Source: Paragorgia papillata
Taxonomy: Eukaryota; Cnidaria; Anthozoa; Scleralcyonacea; Coralliidae
NCBI GenBank assembly: GCA_035771165.1
Contig: JAWNZC010000087.1
Span: 5,496,001-5,560,000 of the forward strand
Length of the DNA: 64,000 bases
Direction: 5' to 3'
A program made the translations under genes and the position numbers. The notes under the pieces are model-generated. The model did no database searches. It saw nothing but the letters and a program-made list of their open reading frames with translations, and had not been told where the DNA came from. Positions 45,775 to 61,300 of this stretch are shown here, piece by piece; the stretch's first letter is position 1; every line of letters begins with the position of its first letter.

Positions 45775-46178
45775 TTAAGTACTACTAATAAAAAAAACCG
45801 GGGCGGAAAGTGGTGTCCCTTCGGCCACACTTCGCCCACGGTGAAGCACACACACCGGCGACGGGGAGCAAGGTCCATAACGGTGAGGGCCCTTACCTTC
45901 ACCCTGATCTTCGCTTATCTCGGTAACTTCACCAAGGGGAAGCCCGCCTGGGACATGAAAGCAAGGTCCATAACAGTGAGGGCCCTTACTCTCACTCTGA
46001 CTTTCGCTTCTCCAGCTTTTTCTGGGGGCCCTTACCTCCAGAAAACCGCACTTTCCGTCACCCAAAAATAATCCACAAAGATTTGCGTGACTTATTAACT
46101 TATAGACTAACCTTACTATATTTCACTTATTCTTTTCAACACTGCCTACGCAACACACTACGTTTATTACATCTCTAC
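45415..46178. other. Intergenic with (TA)n run and a duplicated GC-rich motif
   Basis: (TA)n at about 45725-45775. GCAAGGTCCATAACGGTGAG occurs at about 45871 and again, with changes, at about 45961. No gene seen. Confidence 0.5.
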
Positions 46179-48354
<2,176 letters not shown>

Positions 48355-48383
48355 CTATAAATAACAAAAATATATATTTTAAT

Positions 48384-48540
48384 CACCATCACCGTGACCA
48401 TCACCATCACCACCACCATCATAACCACCATCATCACCACCACCATCATCATCATCACTACCACCATGACCATGACCATCACCACCACCATCATCATCAT
48501 CACCATCATGCATCATCACTACCACCACCATCATAACCAC
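48384..48540 (+). repeat. (ATC/ACC)n microsatellite
   Basis: ATCACC-type trinucleotide mixture. Translated Met/Val and Thr/Ile frames are not genes. Confidence 0.95.
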
Positions 48541-48677
48541 CAAAGTCGAAAAGTTTTCGTTCCGACTATTCTATGCAATTGCGAGGTTATGCAAATCGAC
48601 GGTCTCATTGTGTAAGCATTTGAATTTGCCCTAAACTTAAACTCAATTGAGAAGGCGGGTATACCCATCCTGGATTT

Positions 48678-48923
<246 letters not shown>

Positions 48924-48925
48924 CA

Positions 48926-49320
48926 AGGACGGGTAAGGACTGAATATAATGAGCTCATTACAAATACGGGTAAGGATCGATCTCTTACCCGTATTTATAA
49001 TGAGTTTACCCCATCGATGGCTTACCCGTATAGTTCATGTCCTTATCCGTATTTTTAATGAGCTTTATCTCCTTACCCGTATTAATTATGAGCTTACCCG
49101 TAATTTTAATAGGGTTAACACTACGTTACCCGTTATCCGTCTTTTTCTATGCCTTGTAAGTTTGAGCTCATTATAAATACGGGTAAGGATCGATCTCTTA
49201 CCCGTATTTATAATGAGCTTTATCTCCTTACCCGTATTAATTATGAGCTTACCCGTAATTTTAATAGGGTTAACACTACCTTACCCGTTATCCGTGTATT
49301 TACGTAACCAATAAGTTCTG
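48926..49320 (+). repeat. Left inverted terminal array (TTACCCGT motifs)
   Basis: About two units, each with TTACCCGTA-TTTATAATGAGC and its complement. About a dozen ACGGGTAA/TTACCCGT motifs in 390 bp. Inverted copy of 56722-57445. Confidence 0.88.
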
Positions 49321-49716
49321 CATGCTAACTAGTATTACCGATGTTTCTAAACGGAATCGTGTACGGTTACACAATTGGATTTTTATAAATGTAAACTCGC
49401 AATCTTGTTTAAGAACCACGCTCAGGAATATGTCTTATTACTATCGTGTTCTGCATTAAAAATATATATACCCGCGGTGGTCGTATTTCTCCGTCCTTTA
49501 ACGATTTCATTGTGTTTGCAAGCTCCAAAGGGAACTTACTAAATGCAAGTTCCTTTTACCACAATTATGCAATTATATAGATGTTATATATGTATTATGC
49601 AAATATATATATATATATATATATATGCGCTCGCTGAAACAGAAATTGGCCTCTATATACACAACATCTGTTCGACACTACAGAGCAAAAGCTAAAAAGC
49701 AAATGATTTGGCCGAC

Positions 49717-51555
49717 ATGCCACCAAAACTGCCGTCTAAGCAGCTGAATTCAGCAAGGCTGAGGAATTCTGTTAGAGTAAACTTATTAAGTATGGTAAGT
49801 GTACTTTATTCTCGTTTTGCTTTAATCAGTTAACTCGGTTGATTACTTTCTCATGAACTTGGCATGTACATGCATTCACGGTATATCAGAGAGGATTTAT
49901 TCATAGTTTGATCGGATCTATTTTAGATTACAAGACATGTCCAAGCCGTTTGCTGTCGGGCTATGTGGAGGGTTAATCGAGAAGACATAGAATTAGCTAA
50001 AAATCGAATTGCGTCGATACGGTTGGCGTTGGACGACGTACTGGGAAGTCTGCAAGGGGTGCATTTCTTTATTTCGGCAGTGACTGCTCTATCGGAAACG
50101 TCAGAGGCAGAAGACAAAAGCGAAGATGAAATACCTCCAAACTCAGGAAAACATTCCGACATCTACCCAGGTGTTGCTTATTTTATCGCTTTCTCAACCA
50201 CTGAGAACTGCCACGAGGAAGCTATTTTCGCGGCATTGCATCGCGAAGATACGGAAGCAAAGATAAAACCTATTTACTCGAGGGGAAATAAAAGAGATGT
50301 GGAAAAAGCGTCCCACGATGTGTTCCAAGTTGTAAAAGATCATAAAAACGCAATGGTGACAGAAATGCTGCAAAAATCCAACACGTTTTGCTTCACTGAG
50401 TGTTCTGCGCAGATGAAAGGCGACGAATACGACCATATCAATAACAATTTAGATGAGCCAGCCGAACCACGCTACTACCCAAGAACGCCGTGTCGTATGG
50501 TCGTGGTAAACGATGCCGAATATGGAGTACGTGCGCAGAATGCTCCAGGAGCCCAACGCACGTTCACAAAAATGATGAGTGTTGAAAGCTACATCAACAA
50601 GCTCCTGGCAAACGACACCTGCCGAAGGAACGTGTTAGTACACATGGCGGCTCTAGTTAGAATCCTCTCACACCCGGCCTGCGAGATCATCGAGCAAATC
50701 GAGTTCGACTACGACCTTATCGAAGTGTCGAATGGCTATTATTTTAAGCTTTCGACTCGGCAGTTTACGCGCTCTCCCGACAAAATCGAGAAGAAGACGA
50801 TGTGGTCTCCTCGTGCTTTCGTGGCTTACGACCCAACTACCTCGCTCCCACATCCTGGCTACTTCAAAGATGCCATTCTAAATTCATTCGAAGAGATGGA
50901 AACGGGTATACGGTTCCTGAACAAGTTCTACCAGTGCTTGTTTGCATTTAAAATGCCGCACAAGGTTCGTAAGTTGGTGGTTGCTGGCCCGAAAGATTCA
51001 GGCAAGACTTCTTGGGCTAATGTTTTCCACAGAGTTATACCACCAGGAAAGATTGCGTCCATCACTAAAGAGGCGCAATTTTCAGCAGCTATGATCAACG
51101 ATGACACCCAGCTCGTGTTGATCGACGAATGGTCACGCGACACGCTCCACTCAGATTTGGCGAAGACTGTGCTGCAGGGGGGGTGGATGGTCACTGCTGT
51201 TAAACACCAAAGTCCACGGTGTTTGGTGTACAACAGCCCATTCTACATAACCACCAATGCAGTTCCCAATTTCGGCGACGAAGAAGACAACGTCAGACGA
51301 CACATCGTTGTTTTTGAAACCAAGTCATTGACCCGTACGCTTCCTGGAGTTGACAAATGGATATATGACCATGCCATGGATTGCATCGCCTGGATTGCGG
51401 AGGAGATAACCGAGAACATCCATTTGGTAGAGGCTTCCGAGCGATGGTATGAGAAAGAGGAGGCTGCGAAGAAGACAGTGGAAAACTGCACCGGCATGGA
51501 GCTGTTCAATGTTAAAAAGTAAGTTTATTCTTAGACTAACTATATAACTAAATTG

Positions 51556-51589
<34 letters not shown>

Positions 51590-51929
51590 TTTACCACTCG
51601 TTAGTGACCACCACATGGTGATCTGCGTTCCCAAAATTAATTATTATGAATTATTATGAATTATTATTATTATTAGTGTTGTTATTATTATTGTTATTAT
51701 TACTATTATTATTATTATTATTATTGTTGTTATTATTATTGTTATTATTACTATTATTATTATTATTATTACTATTATTATTATTACTATTATTATTATT
51801 TATTATTATTACTATTATTATTATTATTATTATTACTATTATTATTATTACTATTATTATTATTTATTATTATTACTATTATTGTTATTATTATTGTTAT
51901 TATTGTTGTTATTAATGTTGTTGTTGTTC

Positions 51930-52026
<97 letters not shown>

Positions 52027-52028
52027 GA

Positions 52029-52061
<33 letters not shown>

Positions 52062-52175
52062 GTTGTTATTATTATTGTTATTATTACTATTATTATTATT
52101 ATTATTACTATTATTATTATTACTATTATTATTATTTATTATTATTACTATTATTATTATTATTATTATTATTAC

Positions 52176-52226
<51 letters not shown>

Positions 52227-52389
52227 GAATTATTATTATTATTATTATGAATTATTATTGTTGTTATTATTGTTGTTATTATTGTTATTATTATTGTTGT
52301 TATTATTGTTGTTATTATTGTTGTTATTAATGTTGTTGTTGTTGTTATTATTATTATAATCATTGTTATTATTACTATTACTATTATTA

Positions 52390-52457
<68 letters not shown>

Positions 52458-53424
52458 AAGTGCGTATAGATTTAATTTAACTCAAATATCTACTTTCTCT
52501 TTTCTTTTTCCTTCCTTTGATAGATTGCGATCGATTACATCAATCGATCTGGATTCGGTGGATGATCCGGCGGGAAGCGAACAAGAAGGCAGTTGTTTCC
52601 ACGTTTCGTTCCAAAAAGAGGCTGAGCGACAAATGATGAGGAATATCAGAAAGGACAGAGATTTCAACGAATCACTAGATGAAAGTTCAGGACAATGGAT
52701 CGAAAAGAACCCAATAGATATGTTTCTGAGTGAAACGTTGCACGACGACGCGCTTTCCCAAGCAACAGCATCTCCGTCCCAGTTTCTACTGGACTCTGGT
52801 CGTGTTCATGGCGATGAAGATAACGAATGCGATGAGAATAACGAATTGGAAGTATCTGAACAAACTTTGCAGGAACCCTCCGCCCATTCCAGTGCTTCGT
52901 GCCCTTCGTCGTACGGAAACGACGAATCAGAGCCATTCAAAGAGGAGGAGATTAACAGTCCGATATACCACGCAAAAGTGTACAAGATCCTAAAAAACCA
53001 CTTTGATAGGAATCTCGTTGGAAGAGGACGTCTTCTTTCGGCCCACCTTTTTTCATTCAAAGCAAGGAGAAGAACAAGCGGCATGAAGGAAAAGAACTTT
53101 TGGAGAAAGGCTGATCCAACAATCGACGCTTGGGGCATCGTCATTAGTGATCTCCGCGAGGTCTTCAACTTCCAGCTGTTTTACCGGCGGTACGGCAGGA
53201 TCGAAGATGAAGTTAAAAAGATCCGAATTGCAGTAAAAGCACAAATCCTGCCGCTTGATGACGTCTTCACAAAAGCACGAACAAGAGAGCATGAACAACA
53301 ACAGCAAAAACGACTACGACTTGAAGAAGAGAAAGAAACGGAAGACGACATAGAAGAAGAGAAAGAAAGCGAAGAAAACCAGCAACAACGACAACATGAA
53401 GAAGCTGCACAATATGAACAGTGA
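49717..53424 (+). CDS. SF3 helicase / replication-initiator-like protein (three exons)
   Basis: Exons 49717-49794, 49927-51518 and 52524-53424 join in phase (donors ATG|GTAAGT and AAAAA|GTAAGT, acceptors ATTTTAG and TTTGATAG) to give 856 aa. Walker A GPKDSGKT is near residues 380-387, Walker B LVLIDEW near 422-428, and motif C FYITTNAVPNFG near 465-476. The preceding VLQGGWMVTAVKHQ resembles the B' loop of SF3 helicases (parvovirus NS1, papillomavirus E1, virophage and Rep-type proteins). The N-terminal 330 residues show no clear HUH nickase motif, so origin nicking is unproven. The C-terminal exon holds a conserved-looking block (YHAKVYKILKNHFDRNLVGR to FYRRYGRIEDEVKK) and a Glu/Gln-rich coiled-coil tail. 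The exon 2-3 intron is filled by (TTA)n. The frame is intact. Confidence 0.84.
51640..52460 (+). repeat. (TTA)n microsatellite filling the SF3 gene intron
   Basis: About 820 bp of TTA with ACT, GTT and GAA variants, in near-duplicate blocks (51650-51920 and 52020-52360). Long Leu, Tyr and Ile frames are artefacts. Confidence 0.96.
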
Positions 53425-53947
53425 AGAGGAGGAGGAGGAGGAGGAGCAGCCGCAGGAGCAGATAGAACAACAACACGAAGAAGCTGATCTGATACTGTAC
53501 GAGGCCAATACAGAAGAGACTGGCACTCGGCAACAACGTGCCCAGTCTTACTGGCAAACCCCCAAAACTTGGAAAATATGGTGAACTGCTTAAATACGAT
53601 ATTCATAAGTCATGACTTGTTGTGTGTGTGCAATATATATTCTCTTATGCTAATTCCTGTCACTGCATGTGTCATTCCATCTTATACTGTCTCCCCCGGA
53701 AAGAACGAATATCCTGGTATTTTTTTAAAAACCCGGTTTTTCTGAATTCAAAAATAGAATGGTTACGTTTAGATCTACGGCAACAAAGTTTTTAATAGAT
53801 TTAACAACCATTAGTTCTATTTTTCTAATGAATACATTTTATTATTCTAACAAACGATTATCAACAATGTTTTTCTACTTTATTCCACTCTAAAATTTGT
53901 ATATTAAAGAATTTGTATTTATAAAATTTGTATATAATAGACAAATT

Positions 53948-54092
53948 TAATCTTGTCAGGAATATTAAAGCCCAGCATATAATTTTAAAAAGACCCATAT
54001 TAAAAGAGACGCGAGTTATTTTAACTCGTGTCTCTTTTAAGATGGGTCTTTTTAAAATTATATGCTGGGCTTTAATATTCCTGACAAGATTA
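53948..54092. repeat. 145-bp near-perfect hairpin between convergent genes
   Basis: Arms begin TAATCTTGTCAGGAATATTA, with the mirror CCTGACAAGATTA at the other end. The centre is GCGAGTTATTTTAACTCG. It lies 524 bp after the SF3 stop and 173 bp before the recombinase stop. It may be a small MITE or a shared 3'-end structure. Confidence 0.88.
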
Positions 54093-54264
54093 CGCTTTTC
54101 GCCTGGTTCGTCTACTGAGACAAATTTAATGTTGGGAACATTAAAGGCAAATTTTATTTTCAAACTGAATCAGCAATTATATAATTACACAGCATTGCAT
54201 TGCATTGCATTGCATTGCATTAAATTACATTACATTGTATTTCATTATGTCATCGAAGTATATA

Positions 54265-55934
54265 TCACACTAGCTTCAAAGCTTCTGCCCTCTTTCTTAA
54301 AGTGTTAGGTACTCTGCAAGTGTGAAATTTAAAGTCGGTGTGACGCAATATTGTAGCCCATCGCAAACCGAACATTTCAATCCCTCTCCTGATGCAGTCG
54401 TCTTCGTCTTTCGTGAACCGAACACCTTTCTTTCTCCCAGCAAATTTAACAGGCTTCAGCGTCGGCCGCTCAACATTCACCTCCGTCGCGGAATCAAGTT
54501 CATTCTCAGGTGTCTCAGTCGTATGTAGTCGATCTTCTACACGCTCGTCAATCACTTTGCCTTCGTTTCCTCGCAATTTTTCCATGCACACACGCGCCTT
54601 GATTGCGATTTCCCGGGATCGTTTCTTTTGATAATGTACACGCGCAACGTTTGAGCAATGCTTTTGATCTTCGGAAATCCACTTTTGCTCTTCTGCGTCG
54701 AGGAGGGTAGAACTCTCGGTCTCGATGATTTGCCTGTATCTGGTAGGTGGAATGTACTTGCCGATCGCCTGAAACACTAATACGCTCAACAGCTCCGTCA
54801 GTTTTTTGAACTGCACGCCGTTGCGGTTTACCAATACATAATCGCAGCTGGGGTTTAATAGCGGTCTTACGTCGCGAACGTAATCATCTACAATTTTAAA
54901 CTAACTTGGTCGAAATAGAGAGAATCAAAACCGTATTTTTGAGCCGTCTTAAAATTTTTCTGATCTACCATGCCCTCATTACACTTTGCGCTTTCGAACA
55001 TTTGCACTGACAAGTGTTGATAAGTCATAGGACGACAGCCTTTAACCCTGACAAACATGAAGACCGCCACAAATCGCGTCGCAAACGTAAGGTCGCTCGT
55101 CGTGATCGACGTCGGGTATTTTTTGCACGTTTCCAAGACCGACTGATACCGCTCTATGTGAAATGGAACGACAGTCTGCAGCTCGCTGAGCGACGCCCAA
55201 CTTCTTCTCGACTCGAGCGTTTCGACGTCTAAGTCGGTAGTCCAGTGCGATCGCATGTTCTTCGCCAAACATTTCCTCGCACGTTTGATGTACACCTCGG
55301 TCACGGCGAAATTCTGTAGAACTGAAGCAGCCGGCGAGTTAAACTTACGAAAGTCGAGTAAATCGGAGATACCGTAAACGTAGCCGATCTGCCCCGATTG
55401 TCCCATTTGCCATTCAGTTTCGAGCTTGTCGAGAAAATCAGTGAGGAGCTTAGCACAGCTAAGGAAATAGTCAACCAATTCGACGGTGGCCAACACGGCG
55501 TCCTCGTCTTCGCCTGTCTCCTCGCAACAGAACTTGAGAAATTTTAGGGCTCTCTTGATCGTTACGTCGGCTTGTTTACGAGACTTGCCACCCCCGGTCG
55601 TACTTTGAAGCCACTGCGAAAACGACCGGGCGAACGCGTTCTCCGTAGAACAACACGGCACCTGTGTCTTCTCTCTGGCGGATGTCCTCCTGAGTTCGCC
55701 AGTCAACTCCATTGCCGCCTCGATATTAGGTTTGTTGTCGAAATACAAGTACCAGCCATGTTTAGCGTTTACGTGTTTACGACAACCTCTGCGACTGCCG
55801 AACCCAGGATGATCGCAGAAAGCCACAGGGCAATGATCGAGGCCCTGCTTGTCTTTCGTCAGGTACAGTCGTCGTCGTTTTGAGAATGCTCCTTCGACTA
55901 ACTTCCAATCTACAGGCTGTTTTCGGCGACGCAT
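54265..55934 (-). CDS. Zinc-finger / tyrosine-recombinase-like / Myb protein (one frameshift)
   Basis: 55934-54892 and 54890-54265 are one gene split by a missing base in an AAAA run near 54892. The N-terminal C2H2-like finger is CPVAFCDHPGFGSRRGCRKH, completed by VNAKH. A helical core-binding region follows (SRKQADVTIKRALKFLKFCC). The recombinase-like core begins with FVRVKGCRPMTYQHLSV, which supplies the first catalytic Arg. It continues with NRNGVQFKKLTELLS, then PPTRYRQIIETES (the H-x-x-R place, with His lost) and DQKHCSNVARVHYQKK (His plus candidate Tyr nucleophile). The C-terminal Myb/SANT repeat is RFTKDEDDCIRRGIEMFGLR plus WATILRHTDFKF. The Myb domain could bind the terminal repeats. 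The recombinase assignment is by motif only, and the catalytic set is divergent. Confidence 0.72.
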
Positions 55935-56404
55935 CGCGATGGGTGTTCTGTGACGGGACGGTTCAACTTATACTATACGTCTTATTTACGATGACCCAAG
56001 AAACAAACGTTCATTGTTATTGTGAAGCAAATAACGTTCCCTTTGGAGATGCTTTTGTTCTTTAGTACAATACAACCGCGTAAAAACACAACAACTTATA
56101 ATCTGATTCTATTCATTTCGTCCAACACGACTATAAATCAGATGCAAATTGCTATACGCGACTTGCCTGCCGTCAACAAAATCACTAACGTATTCAAAGA
56201 CTTATTAAAATTACCAACGTTTTCACGTTTCTTTCTATTTTTTGGCTATACCCAGAGGAACTTATTGTACGAAAGACAATCTCACCGCACATGCAGAACG
56301 AAAGAAATATTACATGCACGACATGCGTGTGTATAATATATACGATATGCATGTATATCCTCGACTCAAAATATAACGAAACGTACAAAAATTATATTAA
56401 TCTT

Positions 56405-56625
56405 GATTAACTCTTTCCTGCCCGAATCGGTCTTTAGTATTTTATTCTGGCTAACGCTAGATGATTTTATTTACCTCCGGGAAAGCCCTCGGACAGGAAT
56501 GAGTTATAAACTATCTCCCTAAAGCTCTTTTCTGTCCGAATCGGTCTTTAGTATTTTATTCTGGCTAACGCCAGACGATTTTATTCACCTCCAGGAAAGC
56601 CCTTCCACAGGAATGAGTTAAGTTC
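56405..56625 (+). repeat. Two-copy tandem repeat (about 105 bp)
   Basis: Two copies of TCGGTCTTTAGTATTTTATT and CTGGCTAACGC text, each bracketed by an inverted CTTTCCTGCCCGA / CGGACAGGAATGAG pair. Confidence 0.8.
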
Positions 56626-56721
56626 GTTGTGAATACAAATAAAGAAATGAATTAAACCGCGAAGAAATCGACTTTAACCGTATCCTACTTCAGGTTTAAA
56701 TTTAAGTTCAATGGAAATTAT

Positions 56722-57445
56722 CAAACTTATTGGTTATGCGAAAAGACGGATAACGGGCAACGTAGTGTTAACCCTATTAAAATTACGGGTAAGCTCATAA
56801 TTAATACGGGTAAGGAAATAAAGCTCATTATAAATACGGGTAAGAGATCGATCCTTACCCGTATTTATAATGAGCTCAAACTTGTTAGCCATAGAAAAAG
56901 ACGGATAACGGGTAAGGTAGTGTTAACCCTATTAAAATTACGGGTAAGATAATAATTAATACGGGTAAGGAGATAAAGCTCATTATAAATACGGGTAAGA
57001 GATCAATCCTTACCCGTATTTATAATGAGCTCAAACTTACAAGGCATAGAAAAAGACGGATAACGGGTAACGTAGTGTTAACCCTATTAAAATTACGGGT
57101 AAGGTAATAATTAATACGGGTAAGGAGATAAAGCTCATTAAAAATACGGGTAAGGACATGAACTATACGGGTAAGCGACCGATGGGGTAAACTCATTATA
57201 AATACGGGTAAGAAATCGATCGTTACCCGTATTTGTAATGAGCTCATTATAAATACGGGTAAGAGATCGATCCTTACCCGTATTTATAATGAGCTCAAAC
57301 TTGTCAGCCATAGAAAAAGACGGATAACGGGTAACGTAGTGTTAACCCTATCAAAATTACGGGTAAGCTCATAATTAATACGGGTAAGGAGATAAAACTC
57401 ATTAAAAATACGGGTAAGAGATCAGTCCTTACCCGTTCTGGATTC
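56722..57445 (-). repeat. Right inverted terminal array (ACGGGTAA motifs)
   Basis: About four units of 130-180 bp beginning AAAAAGACGGATAACGGG, each with ACGGGTAAG motifs in both orientations. Inverted relative to 48926-49320 and about twice as long. Confidence 0.9.
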
Positions 57446-57465
57446 AGTTTAAATTTAGTGTAAAT

Positions 57466-57495
57466 GTAGAGAGAAAAAGAGAGAGAGAGAGAAAA

Positions 57496-57526
<31 letters not shown>

Positions 57527-57538
57527 AAGAGAAAGAGA

Positions 57539-57610
<72 letters not shown>
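57466..57610 (+). repeat. (GA)n / (GAAA)n microsatellite
   Basis: AGAGAAAG followed by a pure GA run. It abuts the right end of the SF3-recombinase element. Confidence 0.96.
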
Positions 57611-57705
57611 AAATGGGACCAAAGCGATCCTTTTCTTTAGTTCCTTTATTGAGAAGTATTTCTCAATAAAGGAACTAAAGAAAAGGATCGCTTTGGTCCC
57701 ATTTG
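57610..57705. repeat. 96-bp perfect palindrome
   Basis: CAAATGGGACCAAAGCGATC and its exact complement around GTA. GTTCCTT/AAGGAAC-rich DNA follows to about 57870. Confidence 0.88.
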
Positions 57706-58079
57706 AATCATTTTTAAGCGTTCCGCATTAAGGAACACTTATAGGAACGAATTTCCCAAATGGAATTAGGAACACGACGACGTTCCTTATTGATTCGTTC
57801 CTTTCCTTAGGGAACAAGTACGATACGTTCCTTCGCCCAAGCGGAACAATTAGTTCCTTTCATAGGTCTTCTAAATATCATAACAAACACATGTCAACCA
57901 AAAACCCAAAAATGCTTCCCTTTACCTGTTCTCCCTAAACTGTACGGCCCATGTTGTGTATACTCTAGTCTCATTAATAATCCGACTTTCCACCTCCCAT
58001 ATCGATCGTTAAGCGTAAAAGTAAAGTAATAGCTTGCTTAACAACTTAGAGTGCTGGAACAAAATATAAGAAAATGCTA

Positions 58080-58175
58080 ATCATTACCACCACCACCATC
58101 ACCATCACCACCACCACCATCATCATCATCATCACCACCACCACCATCACCACCATCACCACCACCACCATCATC
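58080..58175 (+). repeat. (CACCAT)n microsatellite
   Basis: CAC/CAT trinucleotides, 60 bp upstream of a CSDE1 exon. Confidence 0.94.
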
Positions 58176-58237
58176 TCCAATAAATACACGTATGTTTGGT
58201 TTAGCTGGGATATAAGAATGTTGTTTTCCAAATATAG

Positions 58238-58323
58238 ATCGACGTGATTCTCTCAAGAGGGCCACAGAAATTTATCTGATCAAAGAAGTTGAATCACTTA
58301 ATGGCTGTAATGTCAGGGAAACA
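58238..58323 (+). CDS. CSDE1: CSDE1-like exon (pre-domain linker)
   Basis: 86 nt, acceptor CAAATATAG, donor GAAACA|GTGAGT. Encodes [20 protein letters not shown]. Confidence 0.8.
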
Positions 58324-61300
58324 GTGAGTACTTCTAAAGTTCTCTAACATTTGGTTGAAAAATGATGAATGGTTAAAGAAATATAAGTGTTTAAAGTGCT
58401 TATGAAACGAAAATTAAGTTTGTCTTACTTGAAAGTACTTTTAAAATGACAAAGTGACATATTTTGCAGTTTTTTGTTTCCTTGCTTTGTTTTTAAGATA
58501 TCACAGTTTGTTTTAAAACGACAGTGTTTTAAAGGCACGTTGTGACGTCACTGGTTAGTTTCGCTTATGCCTTTCCCGGTAATGACTTACCGGGAAAGGT
58601 TGAATATCTTTGCTATTATCAAACGGAATCACTTCGAAGGAATTGTGTGTGTGTGTTTTTTTTCTCTTACAACAACAAAAGTATACATTTTCAACTGATT
58701 CCGTTTAGTAATAGCAAAGATATATAACCTTTTCCAGTAAGTCCTTATGCACGTTGTGATGTCACTGGTTAGTTTCACATATCAAACAAACTAAAATATC
58801 TCAACAACGAAGCAAGGAAACAAAAAACAGCAAAAGATGTTACTTTGTCATTTTAAAAGTACTTTCAAATAAGACAAACTTAATTTTCGTTTCATAAGCA
58901 CTTTAACTTTAATGAAATTAAAGCATCACTATTAAAGCATGACTGAGAATTGCCATGACGTAACGAGCACACGCCACCCGTGCTTTAGAGCTTAGAACTG
59001 ACAGAATACATCAGTGTATGAAAATTGAGTATGAAAGTTTTGTTTTTTTTGTTTTAGGGTTTTGTATCGTTGTTAAAAGATGGTTTTGGCTTCATTCAAT
59101 GTTGTGACAGAGATGCCAGACTTTTCTTTCACTTTAGTGAATTAATTGATTCGGTAATTTATTCAACATTAATGCTAATTTATGCCATGTTGATGCTAAT
59201 TTATACCACATTAATGCTAATTTATGCGATATTAATGCTAATTTATGCCACATTAATGCTAATTTTACCACAATTCTAATTTATGCCACATTAATGCTAA
59301 TTTATACACATTAATGCTAATTTATACACATTAATGCTAATCTATACTACATTAATGCTAATTTATACCACATTAATTCTAATCTATACTACATTAATGC
59401 TAATTTATACCACAATGCTAATTTATGCCACGTTAATCTTAATTTATACTAGATTAAAAAATTAGTCATTCTGTCAATTGACTTTTTGTCCTCCTCCGTT
59501 TGTTTAGGAGCAAGAGATTAATTTTTCGGATGAGGTGGAATTCACCGTAGTTGAGGTCTGTAAAGTTTTCTAAATTTTGTTAAATATTGTTTTTGTTGAA
59601 CTTGGAATATGTAAAGTTGTATTTGCGCAATTGAATATCAATATTATTTTAATTTTACTCTCTCTCCGTCTCTACTTCTAATTTCGCTGTAGGATCAGGG
59701 TTCAAAGCGGCTTCATGCTATACGTGTTCGAGTTTTACCACGAGGAAGCATCAATCTTAAGGTAAGTTAGGGAGGGAGGGAGGGAGGGAGGGAGGGAGGG
59801 ACGAAGGAAGGAAGGGAGGGAGGAAGGAAGGAAGGAAGGAAGGAAGGAAGGAAGGAAGGAAGGAAGGAAGGAAGGAAGGAAGGAGGGGCGGGAAGGAAGG
59901 ACGGAACGAACGAGGGAGGGAAGGAAGGAAGGACGGACGCACGGGACGGACGGACGGGCGGGGGAGGGAGGGAGGGAGGGAGGGAGGGAGGGAGGGAGGG
60001 AGGGAGGGAGGGAGGGAGGGAGGGAGGGAGGGAGGGAGGGAGGGAGGGAGGGAGGGAGGGAGGGAGGGAGGGAGGGAGGGAGGGAGGGAGGGAGGGAGGG
60101 AGGAAGGAAGGAAGGAAGGAAGGAAGGAAGGAAGGAAGGAAGGAAGGAAGGAAGGAAGGAAAGAAAGAAAGAAAGAAAGAAGGAAGGAAGGACTGACGGA
60201 ACGAACGAACGAACGAACAAACAGAGCAGCGGAAGCAAGGGAAACAGCTCAGCCATATAAGATTGTATTCATCTTCCTTGTAGGCAATATCAGAAGAGCG
60301 CCACCCAGGAAAAGTTGACCGTGAGCCTTTGCTGTGGATGGGCCGCAGTCCAAGGAAAGGTGATCGTGAGAAGTGAGTAAAATGATTGGAAAAGGACGTG
60401 TGCTGGTGCTACAAGGACTACATCATTAACCTTTCCTTTATCAATATTCTTACAGGGACAGTGAATCTGGTTTGATTGTTGCTTACATCAGAGATGAGAT
60501 GACCTTCCTTCCCTTCATCCCGCCAGACGCTGATCCGAGGACAATGCCGAAGTTTGGGGATCAGGTAAAGACATTGAACTCTAAGTAAACTGGAACGCTA
60601 ACTCCATAAGTCAAGCCCTATGAATGGATGAAGCCAAAAATCTTTAAATGTTAGTTTTTCTGAGTTTTGAGCTGAAATACTTGGGGAGCACGGATGGCAT
60701 GTGCTGTTAGGGCGCTGCCTCTCACCAATAGTTAAGCCCGGTTAGACGGGGTTAGTACTTGGATGGGTGACCAACTGGGAACAACCCCATTCTCGAGCTT
60801 GGCACTCATGTGAGTAGAGTTTAGTTGCTCTCTCCGAGGGTTTTTCGCCGGGTTCTCCGGTTTTCCTCCCTCCGTAAAATCAACACATAGGGCTTAGCTG
60901 GGATCCGTGGTCTGAACTGTGTCGTATGGCGGCTGCTTAAAGCGCCTTTGATATGCCTCGACACGGCCACATTGAAAAATCCTTAGGAGTAATTTGATTG
61001 TAAAGATACACGTTTGATGTATTCTAATTAAAGACCTTTACTTTTACTTAACGCTGAACGTTGGGCTGTATATGAAACTGAAGCTATTGATATTTGGTAT
61101 AGAAACTTCAAGACTTTAGCTAAAAGGGAAATAATTAAAAAATATAAAAACAACTGCCATTTTGTTTGCTGAACGTTACAAAATGGCAGTTGTTTTTATA
61201 TTTTTTAGTTATTTCCCTTTTAGGTAAAGTCTTGAAGTTTCTATACCAAATAGCATTTTTCAATAGCTTCAGTTTCATATATAGCCCAACGTTCAGCGTT

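Noticed and set aside
49923..51509. Minus-strand frames opposite the SF3 gene
   Set aside because: Shadows of an intact, motif-bearing + strand gene.
51646..52450. Leu-, Tyr- and Ile-rich frames
   Set aside because: (TTA)n intron microsatellite. Only 52524 onward is coding, after a clear acceptor.
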